A stretch of DNA of 37,551 nt from an uncultured Gammaproteobacteria bacterium (GCA_913060555.1 CAJXRS010000017.1:1-37551), one strand, 5' to 3'; counted from the stretch's first letter, positions 15,495 through 27,200 are shown. A program made the numbers and translations. Notes: generated from the letters alone by a model not told the origin.

Positions 15495-15670
15495 GCGGAG
15501 TTCCGCCACAGCTCAGGACTGCCGGAGCAGCCGGCGAATTCCGATGAGCCCGGCGGCGGCGTCCGCGCCGCCGCGGTTTCCTCCGCCCGGTGCTTGGGGG
15601 ATTGGCTGCCCTCCACCCATGGCAAAGGGAGCGCGGCGACGGGCACAACAGCGACCGCAGTCTGTAGGAA

Positions 15671-16084
15671 TCAGCCTTCGAGGCGGGGCCTGAGCGCCTC
15701 CAGATCGTAGCCCGCCGCCCGCGCCTTGGCCAGCAGCGCATCGGCGGATTGCTTGCCGGACTGGGACAGCAGCCAGAGCATGGTGCAGCGGGTCCCCGTG
15801 CGGCAGTGGGCGAGGATTTTTCCCGGCGTCTCCTCGATCAGGCGGCCGAAGGTCTCGACGTCTGCCGGGGTGATGTTGGTGCCCACCACCGGCTGGTGGA
15901 TATAGCTCAGGCCGGCGGGGCCGGCGGCCGCCTCGACCTCGGCGGCGGTGGGCTGCCCGGGTTCCTCGCCGTCGGGACGATTGTTGATGATCGCCGTGTA
16001 GCCTGCGGCGGCGATCTGGGCGACCTCGGCGGGCGTGATCTGACTGGCGACGGCCAGCCGGGGGGTGAGAGATTTGCCGATCAT
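15671..16084 (-). CDS. DUF442/TIGR01244 phosphatase-like protein
   Basis: This 137-residue cytosolic protein belongs to the DUF442 (TIGR01244, 'sulfur transferase/BLH') family, which has a tyrosine-phosphatase-like fold. Characteristic pieces are LAVASQITPAEV, the TAIINNRPDGEE strand-loop near residue 32 and the P-loop HCRTGTRC near residue 95, which has the Cys-x5-Arg needed for phosphatase or sulfur-transferase chemistry. In other bacteria the domain is often fused to a persulfide-dioxygenase-like metallo-beta-lactamase. Here it stands alone. The ATG follows CGGAG at 6 bases. The physiological substrate is unknown, and no sulfide-oxidation gene lies nearby. Confidence 0.85.
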   Translation of the reverse strand: MIGKSLTPRLAVASQITPAEVAQIAAAGYTAIINNRPDGEEPGQPTAAEVEAAAGPAGLSYIHQPVVGTNITPADVETFGRLIEETPGKILAHCRTGTRCTMLWLLSQSGKQSADALLAKARAAGYDLEALRPRLEG

Positions 16085-16143
16085 GGCGTGCTCCGTTCGA
16101 TCCGAGAGGCGAGCCTAAGTTGGCGCCGCCGCCAATACAACCA

Positions 16144-16992
16144 TCAACCGATACGCAGGCTGCGCAGACCCTCCTGGAGCCGCAGCAGGTGCTCTTCCAG
16201 ACCGGCGCCCTTGTGCTGCGCCACGCCGATCGCCAGAACATCGATGACCACCAGATGGGCGATGCGCGATGACAGCGGCGTGTACAGCTGGATGTCCTCG
16301 CGGACGTCGATGGCGATGGGGATATCGGCGCCCGTGGCGACCGGCGTCCCGCTGGGTGCCAGGCCGATCACCAGGGCGCCGCGCTCCTGGACCCGCGCCA
16401 TGGATTCCAGCAGCGCCCGGGTCCGCCCGGATTGCGACAGCGCGACCACGACGTCGCCGGGCTCCAGCGAGGTCGCCGACATGTTCTGCAGATGCGGGTC
16501 CGAGTAGGCGGCGGTGACCAGCCGCAGCCGGAAGAAGCGGTGCTGGGCATCAAAGGCCACCGGCGCCGAGGCCCCGAAGCCGTAGAACTCCACCCGCCGC
16601 GCCGCGCACAGCGCCTGGATGGCGCGCTCCAGCATCCTGGGGTCGAGACTGTCGCGCACCTCGATGAGGCTGTCGACGGTGGCGTTGAACACCTTGTCCG
16701 TGTATTCCCGCACCGAGTCGGTGTCGGTGACCGCCACTGTGCCCGTACCGCGGCTGGCGGCCAATTGCTGTGCCAGCGCGAGGCGAAATTCCAGGAATCC
16801 CCGGCAGCCCACCGCCTGGCAGAAGCGCACCACGGTGGGCTCGCTGACGCCGGCTGCGGCGGCGAGATCGACGATGCGCATGGACACCACCCGGGCGGGG
16901 TCGGCGAGCACCTGCTCCGCGACCTTGCGCTCGGACTTGCGCAGATCGGTGCGGGCGGTGTCGATCGCGCGGAGCAATTCGGCTGGATGCAC
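16144..16992 (-). CDS. hexR: HexR, MurR/RpiR-family regulator of central carbon metabolism
   Basis: This 282-residue protein has an N-terminal RpiR helix-turn-helix domain (residues 1-77, recognition region AAAGVSEPTVVRFCQAVG) and a C-terminal SIS sugar-phosphate domain (about 110-265, with EFYGFGASAPVA and ALSQSGRTRALLES). Length and sequence match HexR, which senses the Entner-Doudoroff intermediate KDPG and controls zwf, edd and gap-type genes. A HexR-type palindrome lies 29 bases upstream, which supports the name and suggests autoregulation. None of the classical targets is in the window. The start is a GTG with no clear ribosome site. It is divergent from uvrD, with a 94-base shared control region. 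Confidence 0.88.
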   Translation of the reverse strand: MHPAELLRAIDTARTDLRKSERKVAEQVLADPARVVSMRIVDLAAAAGVSEPTVVRFCQAVGCRGFLEFRLALAQQLAASRGTGTVAVTDTDSVREYTDKVFNATVDSLIEVRDSLDPRMLERAIQALCAARRVEFYGFGASAPVAFDAQHRFFRLRLVTAAYSDPHLQNMSATSLEPGDVVVALSQSGRTRALLESMARVQERGALVIGLAPSGTPVATGADIPIAIDVREDIQLYTPLSSRIAHLVVIDVLAIGVAQHKGAGLEEHLLRLQEGLRSLRIG

Positions 16993-17020
16993 TGGGGGTT
17001 ACCAGGGGAGATGGGTGGAG

Positions 17021-17035
17021 TGTAATTTATTTACA
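17021..17035. promoter_or_regulatory. Candidate HexR operator
   Basis: TGTAATTTATTTACA has perfect TGTAA/TTACA arms and matches the HexR consensus TGTAATTAAATTACA, as I recall it for gammaproteobacteria, at 13 of 15 bases. It lies between hexR and uvrD in otherwise GC-rich sequence. It could control hexR and possibly uvrD. It does not fit the LexA pattern CTGT-N8-ACAG. Confidence 0.7.
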
Positions 17036-17071
17036 GAATGGCCGGCGCCAGGGGGCGCGCCGGCGGTCTCT

Positions 17072-17079
17072 GCTAGAAT
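17072..17079 (+). promoter_or_regulatory. Extended -10 element in front of uvrD
   Basis: TGCTAGAAT spans 17071-17079 and forms an extended -10 (TGn plus TAGAAT). No good -35 is seen. The expected transcription start, about 7 bases downstream, falls at or beside the uvrD ATG at 17087, which has no ribosome site. This suggests a leaderless message. Confidence 0.4.
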
Positions 17080-17086
17080 TCCCCCG

Positions 17087-19249
17087 ATGACAGTCTCCCC
17101 GATCCTCGACCGCCTCAATCAGGCCCAGCGCGCCGCTGTCGCCCACGATGCCGGCCATCTGATGGTGTTGGCCGGTGCCGGCAGCGGCAAGACCCGGGTG
17201 CTGGTGCACCGCATCGCCTGGCTGGTCAGCGGCGCCGGTGTGTCGCCCCATGCCATCCTGGCGGTCACCTTCACCAACAAGGCGGCCCGGGAGATGCGCG
17301 AGCGGCTCGCCGAGCTGGTCGGCGGCGCCGCCCGCAGCATGTGGGTGGGCACCTTTCATGGTCTGGCCCACCGCCTGCTCAAGCTTCACTGGCGCGATGC
17401 CGGCCTGGACGAGCACTTCCAGATTCTCGACAGCGATGATCAGCTGCGGCTGATCAAGCGCGTCTGTCTGGTTCGGGGGCTGGATCCGGAGCGCTGGCCG
17501 CCGCGCCAACTGCAGTGGTTCATCAATGCCCAGAAGGACGAGGGACTGCGCGCGCGCGATCTGGCCGAACGCGGCGACGCCACCGCCGACACCATGGTCT
17601 CGGTGTACCGTGATTATGAGGCGGCCTGTGAACGCGGCGGCGTGGTCGACTTCGGCGAGCTGCTGTTGCGCGCCCACGAGCTCTGGCAGCGCCACCCCGA
17701 GCTGCTCGCCCACTATCAACAGCGCTTCAGCCACCTGCTGGTCGACGAATTTCAGGACACCAACGCCATCCAGTACGCCTGGTTGCGGCAACTCGCTGGA
17801 GAAAACGGCTGGCTGACCGTGGTCGGCGACGACGACCAGTCGATCTACGGCTGGCGCGGCGCGCGGATCGAGAACATCCGCAATTTCAGCCGGCATTTTC
17901 CCGGTGCCAGCACGGTGCGCCTGGAGCAGAACTACCGCTCCACCGCCACCATCCTCGAGGCCGCCAATGCCGTGATCGCCCATAACCAGGGGCGGCTGGG
18001 CAAGCAGCTGTGGACCGCCGGCGAAAGCGGTGAGCCGGTATCCGTGTACGCCGGCTTCAACGAACAGGACGAGGCCCGCTTCATTGCCGAGCGTATCCAG
18101 GCCTGGCTCGACACCGGCGGCGCCTGCGACGAAGTGGCGATTCTCTACCGCTCGAACGCGCAATCCCGGGTGCTGGAGGAGGCGCTGCTGCGCGTCGGTC
18201 TGCCCTACCGCATCCACGGCGGTCACAGGTTCTACGAGCGCCTGGAGATTCGCAATGCTTTGGCCTATCTGCGCCTGTTGGTGAATCCGGCCGACGACGC
18301 GGCCCTGGAGCGGGTGATCAACATCCCGACCCGGGGCATTGGCGAGCGCACCCTGGCGCGCCTGCGCGAGCTGGCGCGGGCCGCCGGAGGCTCCCTGTGG
18401 GAGGCGTTCCCAGCCGCCGTCGCCGAGCTGCCCGCACGCGCCGCGGCGGCACTGCGCGGCTTCGCCGAGCTGATCGACGAACTGGGCGCCGAGGCCGATT
18501 CGCTGGAGCTGGCCGAACTCTGCGAGCGTGTCCTCACGCGCACCGGGCTGCTCGAATTTCATGGCCGGGAGGCCGGCGAGCGGGGTGCGGCCCGGGTCGA
18601 TAACCTGGAGGAGCTGATCAGCGCCTGCCGATCCTTCGAGGCCGAGGATCCCAAGGCGCCGCTGCTGCCCCAGTTTCTCGCTGCCGCGGCTCTGGATGCC
18701 GGCGAGCGCCAGGCGGAGGGCGATATGCCCGCCGTGCAGCTGATGACCTTGCACGCCGCCAAGGGCCTGGAGTTTCCCCTGGTCTTCATCACCGGGATGG
18801 AGGAAAACCTGTTTCCCCACCGCATGTCGGTGGAAGAGCCAGGTCGTTTGGAGGAGGAGCGCCGCCTCTGCTACGTGGGCATCACCCGGGCCATGACCAA
18901 GCTCTATCTGAGCTGGGCGGAGGTGCGACAGTTGCACGGCCGCGAAACCTTCAATGGCCCGTCGCGGTTTCTGCGCGACCTTCCCGCCGAACTGCTCGAA
19001 GAGGTGCGGCCGCGCGCCACCATCACCCGGCCGGTGAGCTTCGGCGCTGCGCCACCGGCGCGGACTGCCGCGCCGACCGATAACGGCACCGGTCTGGCGC
19101 TGGGACAGCGAGTGGCGCACAAGAAGTTCGGCGAGGGCGTAGTGCTGGATTTCGAGGGCCGCGGGCCCCAGGCTCGGGTGCAGGTCAACTTTCGCAATGC
19201 CGGCGCCAAGTGGCTGGTAGTGCAGTTAGCCGGGCTGCGCGCGCTCTGA
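17087..19249 (+). CDS. uvrD: DNA helicase II UvrD
   Basis: This is a 3'-5' superfamily 1 helicase acting in nucleotide-excision and mismatch repair. The 720-residue length equals E. coli UvrD. Visible motifs in order are the Q-motif LNQAQRAAV (10-18), Walker A AGAGSGKTR (29-37), TFTNKAAREM, GTFHGLAHRLL, Walker B VDEFQDTN, GDDDQSIYGWRGA, LEQNYRS, the VQLMTLHAAKGLEFP motif V and EERRLCYVGITRA. The C-terminal Tudor-like segment (GQRVAHKKFGEGVVLDFEG) binds RNA polymerase in UvrD/PcrA. The ATG at 17087 was chosen because homologues begin with this short lead to the Q-motif. An upstream extension would run through hexR. No LexA box was seen, so SOS control is not evident. Confidence 0.96.
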   Translation: MTVSPILDRLNQAQRAAVAHDAGHLMVLAGAGSGKTRVLVHRIAWLVSGAGVSPHAILAVTFTNKAAREMRERLAELVGGAARSMWVGTFHGLAHRLLKLHWRDAGLDEHFQILDSDDQLRLIKRVCLVRGLDPERWPPRQLQWFINAQKDEGLRARDLAERGDATADTMVSVYRDYEAACERGGVVDFGELLLRAHELWQRHPELLAHYQQRFSHLLVDEFQDTNAIQYAWLRQLAGENGWLTVVGDDDQSIYGWRGARIENIRNFSRHFPGASTVRLEQNYRSTATILEAANAVIAHNQGRLGKQLWTAGESGEPVSVYAGFNEQDEARFIAERIQAWLDTGGACDEVAILYRSNAQSRVLEEALLRVGLPYRIHGGHRFYERLEIRNALAYLRLLVNPADDAALERVINIPTRGIGERTLARLRELARAAGGSLWEAFPAAVAELPARAAAALRGFAELIDELGAEADSLELAELCERVLTRTGLLEFHGREAGERGAARVDNLEELISACRSFEAEDPKAPLLPQFLAAAALDAGERQAEGDMPAVQLMTLHAAKGLEFPLVFITGMEENLFPHRMSVEEPGRLEEERRLCYVGITRAMTKLYLSWAEVRQLHGRETFNGPSRFLRDLPAELLEEVRPRATITRPVSFGAAPPARTAAPTDNGTGLALGQRVAHKKFGEGVVLDFEGRGPQARVQVNFRNAGAKWLVVQLAGLRAL

Positions 19250-19284
19250 ACAACGATAACCCGAAGACCAAACCAGGGGGATTT

Positions 19285-20391
<1,107 letters not shown>

Positions 20392-20415
20392 GCTGGACCG
20401 CCGCGCCCTGTGCTC

Positions 20416-21339
20416 TCAGCCCTGGGCCTTGAGGCCGCGCAGCACCTTGCGCATGCTGTGTGCGACCGCACTGAAGGCGTCGTCGAAGGGCTGCGCCTCG
20501 CTCAGGTCGCAGATCTCTGCCCAGTGTCCGGCGAGCGTCTCCGGATCCGGGGCGGCCTGGGTCCCCAGGCAGACGCCGGCGCCTTCCAGGATGCCGATCT
20601 TCGCGTAATAGCCGGCGCCGGTACTGATGATATCGCCGCTGCCGGTGTGGTCCTCGGCGCACAACAAGCCCACCAGGGAGGAGACGAATTCCGGCTGCAG
20701 TAAGGGTCCGGTCTTGTCGTCCATCGCCTCCTCCGACATCCGCGTGGTGGCCATGGGCGCGACACAGTTGACGGTCACGTTGCGGTTGCGGCCCTCCAGC
20801 TTGAGGCTGTTCATCAGGCCCACCAGGGCGATCTTGGCGGCGGCGTAGTTGCCCAGCCCATGGCCACCGAACAGCCCGGCCGCGGACGTGGTCATCACCA
20901 CGCGGCCGTATTGCTGGTCGAGCATGCCCTGCCAGGCGGCCTTGGTGCAGTACACCGCGCCCATCAGGTGGACGTCGACCACTGCCTTGAAGTCCTCGAT
21001 CGACATTTTGCGGAAGCTGTTCTGGATGTTGTTGCCGGCGTTGTTGATGAGGATGTCGACCTTGCCGAAGGCGTCGCAGGCGGACTGGATAATCGCCTCG
21101 CCGCCCTCCGGGGTGGCCACCGAGTCATAGTTCGCCACCGCCTCGCCGCCCGCCGCGCGGATCTCGGCGACTACGGCATCGGCCGCCGAGTGGGAGCCGC
21201 CGCGGCCCGCAACCGAGCCGCCCAGGTCATTGACCACCACCCTGGCGCCGCGCGCCGCCAGCAACAGAGCGTGACTGCGTCCCAGACCGTTGCCGGCGCC
21301 GGTGATCACGGCAACGCGGCCGTCGTATCGAATCGTCAT
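20416..21339 (-). CDS. SDR-family dehydrogenase, (3R)-hydroxyacyl-CoA dehydrogenase-like
   Basis: This 307-residue cytosolic NAD(P)-dependent oxidoreductase has the classical short-chain features: cofactor loop TGAGNGLGRSHA (near residue 14), NDLGGSVAGRGG, the NNAGN motif (near 99), and catalytic Ser in TTSAAGLFG with Tyr-x3-Lys in NYAAAK (near 165). The N-terminal pattern, with the insertion after NDLGG, matches the SDR domain of peroxisomal multifunctional enzyme type 2 and its bacterial relatives that act on 3-hydroxyacyl-CoA. A C-terminal extension of about 50 residues follows the fold. It is divergent from an acyl-CoA dehydrogenase gene, so fatty-acid or similar acyl-CoA degradation is a fair inference. 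AGAGGAAA precedes the ATG. Confidence 0.85.
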   Translation of the reverse strand: MTIRYDGRVAVITGAGNGLGRSHALLLAARGARVVVNDLGGSVAGRGGSHSAADAVVAEIRAAGGEAVANYDSVATPEGGEAIIQSACDAFGKVDILINNAGNNIQNSFRKMSIEDFKAVVDVHLMGAVYCTKAAWQGMLDQQYGRVVMTTSAAGLFGGHGLGNYAAAKIALVGLMNSLKLEGRNRNVTVNCVAPMATTRMSEEAMDDKTGPLLQPEFVSSLVGLLCAEDHTGSGDIISTGAGYYAKIGILEGAGVCLGTQAAPDPETLAGHWAEICDLSEAQPFDDAFSAVAHSMRKVLRGLKAQG

Positions 21340-21483
21340 GAGGTTTCCTCTGGTTGCCTGAAAATGGTTGCCCGAAAATCGGGATAAGAAAATGACGGCC
21401 GTATGTTACCAGTGGGTAATCGAGCGCGTCAGCGCCGGCTTGCAATCTATAATCCCGGAAGATCCACTGTGCGAGGGCGGACC

Positions 21484-22620
21484 ATGGATTTCTCATTCAG
21501 TCCCGAGCACGAGGCGCTGCGCGATACCGTGCGCCGCTTCTGTGCCGAGCACATCGCGCCGCGGGCACGGCAGGCGGATGATTCCGAAAGCTTTCCCCGC
21601 GAGTTGTTTCGCGCCTGGGGCGAGCTCGGTCTGATCGGCGTGCGCTATCCGGAGGCCGACGGCGGTTCCGGCTTCGACAAGGTTTCCGACTGCATCGTGC
21701 GCGAGGAGATGAGCCGGGTCAGCCAGGCGTTCGCTTCGGCCTGGTCGGCGCATTCCCACCTCGCCATCTGGCCGATCTGGCGCGCCGGTACGGTTGCGCA
21801 GCAGCAACGTTTCTTCGCCCCGGCGTTGGCCGGGGAACGCGTCGCCGCCTTCGGTCTGAGCGAGCCCGATGTCGGCTCCAACATTCGTGCCCTGCAGACC
21901 AGGGCCACCAAGGTCGAGGGCGGTTATCGCATCCGCGGCAGCAAACTCTATATCACCAATGCGCCGATCGCCGATTTCATCACCCTGGCGGCGCGCACCA
22001 AGCCCGAGCGGGACGCCGCTGCCATCAGCCTGTTTCTGGTCGAACTTCCCGACCCGGCGGTGCAGATCGACAAGCTCGACAAGGAAGGTATCCGCGCCTC
22101 GGAGACCGGGCTGATCCATATCGACGATCTGTTCGTGCCCGATGAGTGTCTGCTCGGCGGGCGGGAGGGCACCTACCCGATCATCCTCGAATGCCTGTCC
22201 GAAAACCGCGTCGGCGTTGCCGCCAACTGTCTGGGCATGGCGCGCGGCGCCATGGCCGTGGCCCTCGATTATGCCCGCACCCGGGTGGTCGGCGACCGTA
22301 CCATCGGCAGGTATCAGGCGATCGCCCACAAGCTCGCCGACATGGCCGCCGAGATCGAGGCCGCGCACTGGATGGTCTATCACGGCGCCTGGCGCGTCGA
22401 TCAGGGCACCTTGGATGCCGCCACCGCCGCCAGGGTCAAGCTGATCGCCAGCGAAACCGCCCTGCGCGTCAGCGAGCAGGCGATCCGTATTCTGGGCGGC
22501 GCCGGCATCATGCGCGACTACCCGGTGGGCCGTTTCCACCGCGACGCCCTGGTCTATGTGATCGGTGAAGGTACCAGCGAGATCCAGCGCAACATCATCG
22601 CCCGGGATCTGGAGCTGTGA
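21484..22620 (+). CDS. Acyl-CoA dehydrogenase
   Basis: This 378-residue FAD enzyme introduces the alpha-beta double bond into an acyl-CoA. Domain order is normal: an N-terminal helical domain ([17 protein letters not shown]), a middle beta-domain with the FAD/substrate motif [12 protein letters not shown] (near 120), and a C-terminal helical domain with [20 protein letters not shown]. The near-terminal [14 protein letters not shown] carries the Glu expected as catalytic base. The start ATG follows GAGGGCGG. It is divergent from the SDR gene, and the 144-base gap must hold both promoters. Chain-length or branched-substrate specificity cannot be told. No electron-transfer flavoprotein, thiolase or CoA ligase gene is in the window. 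Confidence 0.92.
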   Translation: MDFSFSPEHEALRDTVRRFCAEHIAPRARQADDSESFPRELFRAWGELGLIGVRYPEADGGSGFDKVSDCIVREEMSRVSQAFASAWSAHSHLAIWPIWRAGTVAQQQRFFAPALAGERVAAFGLSEPDVGSNIRALQTRATKVEGGYRIRGSKLYITNAPIADFITLAARTKPERDAAAISLFLVELPDPAVQIDKLDKEGIRASETGLIHIDDLFVPDECLLGGREGTYPIILECLSENRVGVAANCLGMARGAMAVALDYARTRVVGDRTIGRYQAIAHKLADMAAEIEAAHWMVYHGAWRVDQGTLDAATAARVKLIASETALRVSEQAIRILGGAGIMRDYPVGRFHRDALVYVIGEGTSEIQRNIIARDLEL

Positions 22621-22737
22621 TGCCGGCACCGGGCTCGGGGGTTGTGTCCGAACCCGGGATCCCGGTCGTCTTCCCCGAGGGGCGAAGCGCGTTCGGGCAT
22701 CCCGGGCGGAATCCGCGGGGGGCCGGGCTGGGGAAGC

Positions 22738-24222
22738 TCAGGGCAGATCGGTCTCGCCCATCAGAAAGCGGTCGCATTCGCGGGCCGCGCCACGGCCTTC
22801 GTTGAAGGCCCAGACCACCAGGCTCTGGCCGCGGCGACAGTCGCCGGCGGCGAATACCTTGTCGATACTGGTGCGGAACTTGCCGTGGGCTGCGTGGATG
22901 TTGGAGCGCGGATCCCGCTCCAGGTCCAGGGCTTCGAGCAGGGGTTGCTCGGGGCCCAGGAAGCCCATGGCGAGCAGCACCAGCTGGGTCTTTATCACGC
23001 GTTCGGTGCCGGCGACCTGCTGGGGCAGCATCTGCCCCTGTGCGTTGCGCACCCACTCGACATCGACCAGATGCACGGCCTGGAGCCGACCCTCGGCGTC
23101 GCCCTCGAATTTGGTGGCCGTGGTCAAGTAAACGCGCGGGTCAGCGCCGAAGCGGGCCGCGGCTTCTTCCTGGCCATAGTCCATGCGGTAGATCTTGGGC
23201 CATTCCGGCCAGGGGTTGTCCGGCGCGCGTTCGTCCGGGGCCCGCGGCATGATCTCGACCTGCATCAGGCTGTTGCAGCCGTGGCGTAGCGAGGTGCCGA
23301 CGCAGTCCGTGCCGGTGTCGCCGCCGCCGATCACCACCACGTCCTTGCCCTTGGCGGAGATGTGGTCCACGCCCGGCTGGCCGTCGAGGTTGGTCTGCGT
23401 ATTGGCGCGCAGAAAATCCATGGCGAAGTGCACGCCTTCCAGCTCGCGGCCGGGAATGGGCAGGTCGCGCGGCTGGGTGGCGCCGGTGCACAGCACCACG
23501 GCATCGAAGTGGTCGAGCAGCTCCTGGGCCGAGATTTGCTTGCCGATTTCGGTGTTGCAGCGGAACTCGATGCCCTCTTCCTCGAGCACCCGCAGGCGGC
23601 GTTGGACGACCGCTTCCTTGTCCAGCTTCATGTTGGGGATGCCGTACATGAGCAGGCCGCCGGCGCGGTCGGCACGCTCGAAGACGGTCACCGAATGGCC
23701 CGCCTTGTTGAGTTGGGCGGCGGTGCTGAGTCCCGCCGGGCCAGAGCCCACCACGGCGACCTTCTTGCCGGTGCGTTCGATCGGCGGCTCGGCTACCACC
23801 CAGCCTTGCTCCCAGCCGTGGTCGATGATCTCGCACTCGATGTTCTTGATGGTCACCGGCGGGTTGTTGATCCCCAGCACACAGGAGCCTTCGCAGGGCG
23901 CCGGACAGACGCGGCCGGTAAATTCCGGGAAATTGTTGGTCTTGTGCAAGCGGGCCAGGGCTTCCTTCCAGAGGCCCCGGTAGACCAGATCGTTCCATTC
24001 GGGGATCAGATTGTTGATCGGACAGCCGGTGGCCATGCCCGACAGCAAGGTGCCGGTGTGGCAGAAGGGTACGCCGCAGTCCATGCAGCGTGCGCCTTGC
24101 TCGCGCAACTTGTCCTCCGGCATGTGCAGATGAAATTCGTTCCAGTCCTTGACGCGCTCTTGCGGACTGCGATCAGCCGGCAGTTCGCGCAGGTATTCGA
24201 TAAATCCGGTCGGCTTGCCCAT
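22738..24222 (-). CDS. gltD: Glutamate synthase (NADPH) small subunit GltD
   Basis: This 494-residue protein carries NADPH-derived electrons to GltB for glutamate synthesis from 2-oxoglutarate and glutamine. The N-terminal Fe-S domain has the Cys clusters [10 protein letters not shown] followed by GCPI, and CPAPCEGSC. The FAD motif [12 protein letters not shown] and the NADPH motif [13 protein letters not shown] follow, and the protein ends with [17 protein letters not shown]. Length and motifs are normal. GGGAG lies just before the ATG. It is 45 bases after gltB on the same strand, forming a gltBD operon. It converges with the acyl-CoA dehydrogenase gene. Confidence 0.96.
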   Translation of the reverse strand: MGKPTGFIEYLRELPADRSPQERVKDWNEFHLHMPEDKLREQGARCMDCGVPFCHTGTLLSGMATGCPINNLIPEWNDLVYRGLWKEALARLHKTNNFPEFTGRVCPAPCEGSCVLGINNPPVTIKNIECEIIDHGWEQGWVVAEPPIERTGKKVAVVGSGPAGLSTAAQLNKAGHSVTVFERADRAGGLLMYGIPNMKLDKEAVVQRRLRVLEEEGIEFRCNTEIGKQISAQELLDHFDAVVLCTGATQPRDLPIPGRELEGVHFAMDFLRANTQTNLDGQPGVDHISAKGKDVVVIGGGDTGTDCVGTSLRHGCNSLMQVEIMPRAPDERAPDNPWPEWPKIYRMDYGQEEAAARFGADPRVYLTTATKFEGDAEGRLQAVHLVDVEWVRNAQGQMLPQQVAGTERVIKTQLVLLAMGFLGPEQPLLEALDLERDPRSNIHAAHGKFRTSIDKVFAAGDCRRGQSLVVWAFNEGRGAARECDRFLMGETDLP

Positions 24223-24267
24223 GGGACTCCCAGAGATCAGTGAAGAGGGGACGCGCGGCGGCGGTGA

Positions 24268-27200
24268 TCAACCACCACCGACGCGGGCCAGATCGCCGGC
24301 GTTTTCCTCGAACGCGGCGTTGATGGCGTCATCGCCGCTCAGCCCCTGTAGCTGCGCCTTTTCCAGCGCCTGGAGCACACGCTTGTAGTCCTTGGGTATT
24401 ACCTTGACGAAATGGCGAGCGTAATCCGCCCAGCGTTCGAGGATTTCCGCCGCGCGCTGGCTGCCGGTCAGTTCCCCATGGCGCTGAATCAGGCTGCGGA
24501 CGCGTTCGACCTCGGCGTCGTTGGCGAAGGTTTCGAGCAGCACCATCTGTGGATTGCAGCGGCTGGCGAAGGTGCCGGCTTCATCGAGGACATAGGCGAC
24601 GCCGCCGCTCATGCCGGCGGCGAAGTTGCGCCCGGCGGCGCCCAGGATCACCACGGTGCCGCCGGTCATGTATTCGCAGCCGTGGTCGCCCACGGCCTCG
24701 ACCACCGCGGTGACGCCGGAGTTGCGCACCGCGAACCGCTCACCCGCCATGCCGCGGATGAAGACCTCGCCGGAGGTGGCGCCGTAGAGTGCCACATTGC
24801 CGGCGATGATGTTCTCCTCGGGCACGAAGGGAGAGCCCGCCGGCGGATAGATGATGATGCGCCCGCCGCTGAGCCCCTTGCCGAGATAGTCGTTGGTATC
24901 GCCCTCCAGCTCCCAGGTCATGCCCTTGGGCATGAAGGCGCCGAAGCTCTGCCCGGCGCTGCCCTGAAAGTGGATGTGGATGGTGTCGTCCGGCAGGCCC
25001 TCGGCGCCGTGGCGGCGGGTTACCTCGCTGCCCAGAATGGTGCCCACCACCCGGTTGATGTTGCGGATGGGTACGGTCGCACGCACGGGCTCGCCCGACT
25101 CCAGCGCCGGCTTGCACAGCTCCAGCAAGGTGGTGTTGTCCAGCGCCTTGTCGAGACCGTGATCCTGGGCAATCTGGCAGTAGCGGCCGATCTCCGGGCC
25201 GGCCTTGGGCTGGTAGAGGATGTCGCTGAAGTCGAGCCCCTTGGCTTTCCAGTGCTCGACGGCGCGGCGCGCTTCCAGCCGGTCGACCCGGCCGACCATC
25301 TCGGCGACCGAATGGAAGCCGAGTTCGGCCATGAGTTCGCGCATTTCCTCGGCAATGAAGCGCATGAAGTTGACCACGTGGGCCGGATCGCCGGTGAAGC
25401 GCGCGCGCAGCTGGGGATCCTGGGTCGCCACGCCCACCGGGCAGGTGTTGAGATGGCAGACCCGCATCATGATGCAGCCCAGGGATACCAGGGGCGCGGT
25501 GGCGAAGCCGAATTCCTCGGCGCCGAGCAGTGCCGCGATCACCACGTCGCGGCCGGTCTTGAGCTGGCCGTCGGTCTCGACCGCGATCCGCGAACGCAGG
25601 TCGTTGAGCACCAGGGTCTGATGGGTCTCGGCGAGGCCGAGCTCCCAGGGCAGGCCGGCGTGCTTGATCGAGGTCTGCGGCGAGGCGCCGGTGCCGCCGT
25701 CGAAGCCGGAGATCAGCACCACGTCGGCGTGGGCCTTGGCGACCCCGGCAGCAATGGTGCCGACGCCGACCTCGGAGACCAGCTTGACGCTGATCCGCGC
25801 ATGGTGGTTGGCGTTCTTGAGGTCGTGGATCAGTTCCGCGAGATCCTCGATGGAATAGATGTCGTGGTGTGGTGGCGGGGAGATCAGCCCCACGCCGGGC
25901 GTCGAGTGCCGGGTCTTGGCGATCCAGGGATAGACCTTGGCGCCGGGCAGTTGGCCGCCCTCTCCGGGCTTGGCGCCCTGGGCCATCTTGATCTGCAGTT
26001 CGCGGGCGTTGACCAGGTAGTGGCTGGTGACGCCGAAGCGGCCACTGGCCACCTGCTTGATGGCCGAATTCCTGGAGTCGCCGTTGGGGTCCGGGGTGTA
26101 GCGATCGACGTCCTCGCCGCCTTCGCCGGTGTTGCTCTTGCCGCCGACGCGGTTCATGGCGATGGCGAGGGCCTCGTGGGCCTCCTTGCTGATCGAGCCG
26201 TAGCTCATGGCGCCGGACTTGAAGCGCTGGAGAATCTGCTCGGCGGGCTCGACCTCCTCGATGGGAATCGGCTTGCCGGGCTTGAAATCCAGCAGGCCGC
26301 GCAGGGTGTAGTGCTTTTCCAGTTGCTCGTTGACCAGCGTGGAGTATTCCTTGAACACCTTGTAATTACCCTCGCGGACCGCGCGTTGCAGCTTGTGCAC
26401 GGTCTGCGGGCTGAACAGGTGCAGCTCGCCGTCGGCGCGCCATTGGTATTCACCCCCCACTTCCAGGGTATGGGTCTCCACCGGGCGTTCCGGAAAGGCC
26501 TGACGGTGACGGGTTGCGGCTTCCCGCGCCACGGTGGCCAGGTCGGCACCACCGATGCGGCTGGGCGTCCAGGTGAAATACTGGTCGACCAGACTGCGGT
26601 CGAGGCCCACCGCTTCGAAGATCTGTGCGCCTCGATAGCTCTGGATGGTGCTGATGCCCATCTTGGAGATCACCTTGACCACCCCTTTGACGGCCGCCTT
26701 GACGTAATTCTTGCAGGCGGTCTCGTGGTCGATGTCGACCAGCATGCCCTCGTGGATCATGTCGTCGAGGGTTTCGAACGCCAGGTAGGGGTTGACGGCG
26801 CCCACCCCATAGCCGATCAGCAGGGCAAAGTGATGCACCTCGCGGGGCTCGCCGGATTCGAGCACCAGCCCGATCCGGGTGCGGGCGCCGGTGCGGATCA
26901 GGTGGTGATGGAGGCCGGCGACGGCGAGCAGTGAGGGGATGGCTGCGCGGCCGTGGTCCATGCCGCGATCGGACAGGATGAGGATGTTGATGTCGTCGGC
27001 GATGGCCTTGTCTGCCGCTGCGAACAGGCTCTCCATTGCCGCTGCCAGCCCCTCGGCGCCGCTGCCCGCCGGGTAGAGGATGGGCAGGGTCACGGAGCTG
27101 TAGCCGGGCTGATCGATGTGGCGCAGCTTGGCCATTTCCTCGTTGGTGAGGATCGGCGCCTTGAGCTCGATCAGGTGGCAGCTCTCCGGCTGCGCCACCA

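Noticed and set aside
15671-16084. Beta-lactamase-type hydrolase
   Set aside because: Only the DUF442 phosphatase-like domain is present. No metallo-beta-lactamase HxHxDH motif is encoded here.
17021-17036. LexA (SOS) box in front of uvrD
   Set aside because: The sequence ends in ACAG but lacks CTGT at the required 16-base spacing. It fits HexR much better.
16619-17086. Upstream extension of the uvrD frame
   Set aside because: It would run through hexR on the other strand and adds 156 residues with no helicase-family match. The ATG at 17087 gives the normal 720-residue protein.
22640-22735. Stem-forming GC repeats (CCGGGATCCCGG and CATCCCGGG) between the acyl-CoA dehydrogenase and gltD genes
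   Set aside because: They could form stems between the convergent genes, but there is no T-run and pairing is ambiguous at this GC content, so I do not call a terminator.
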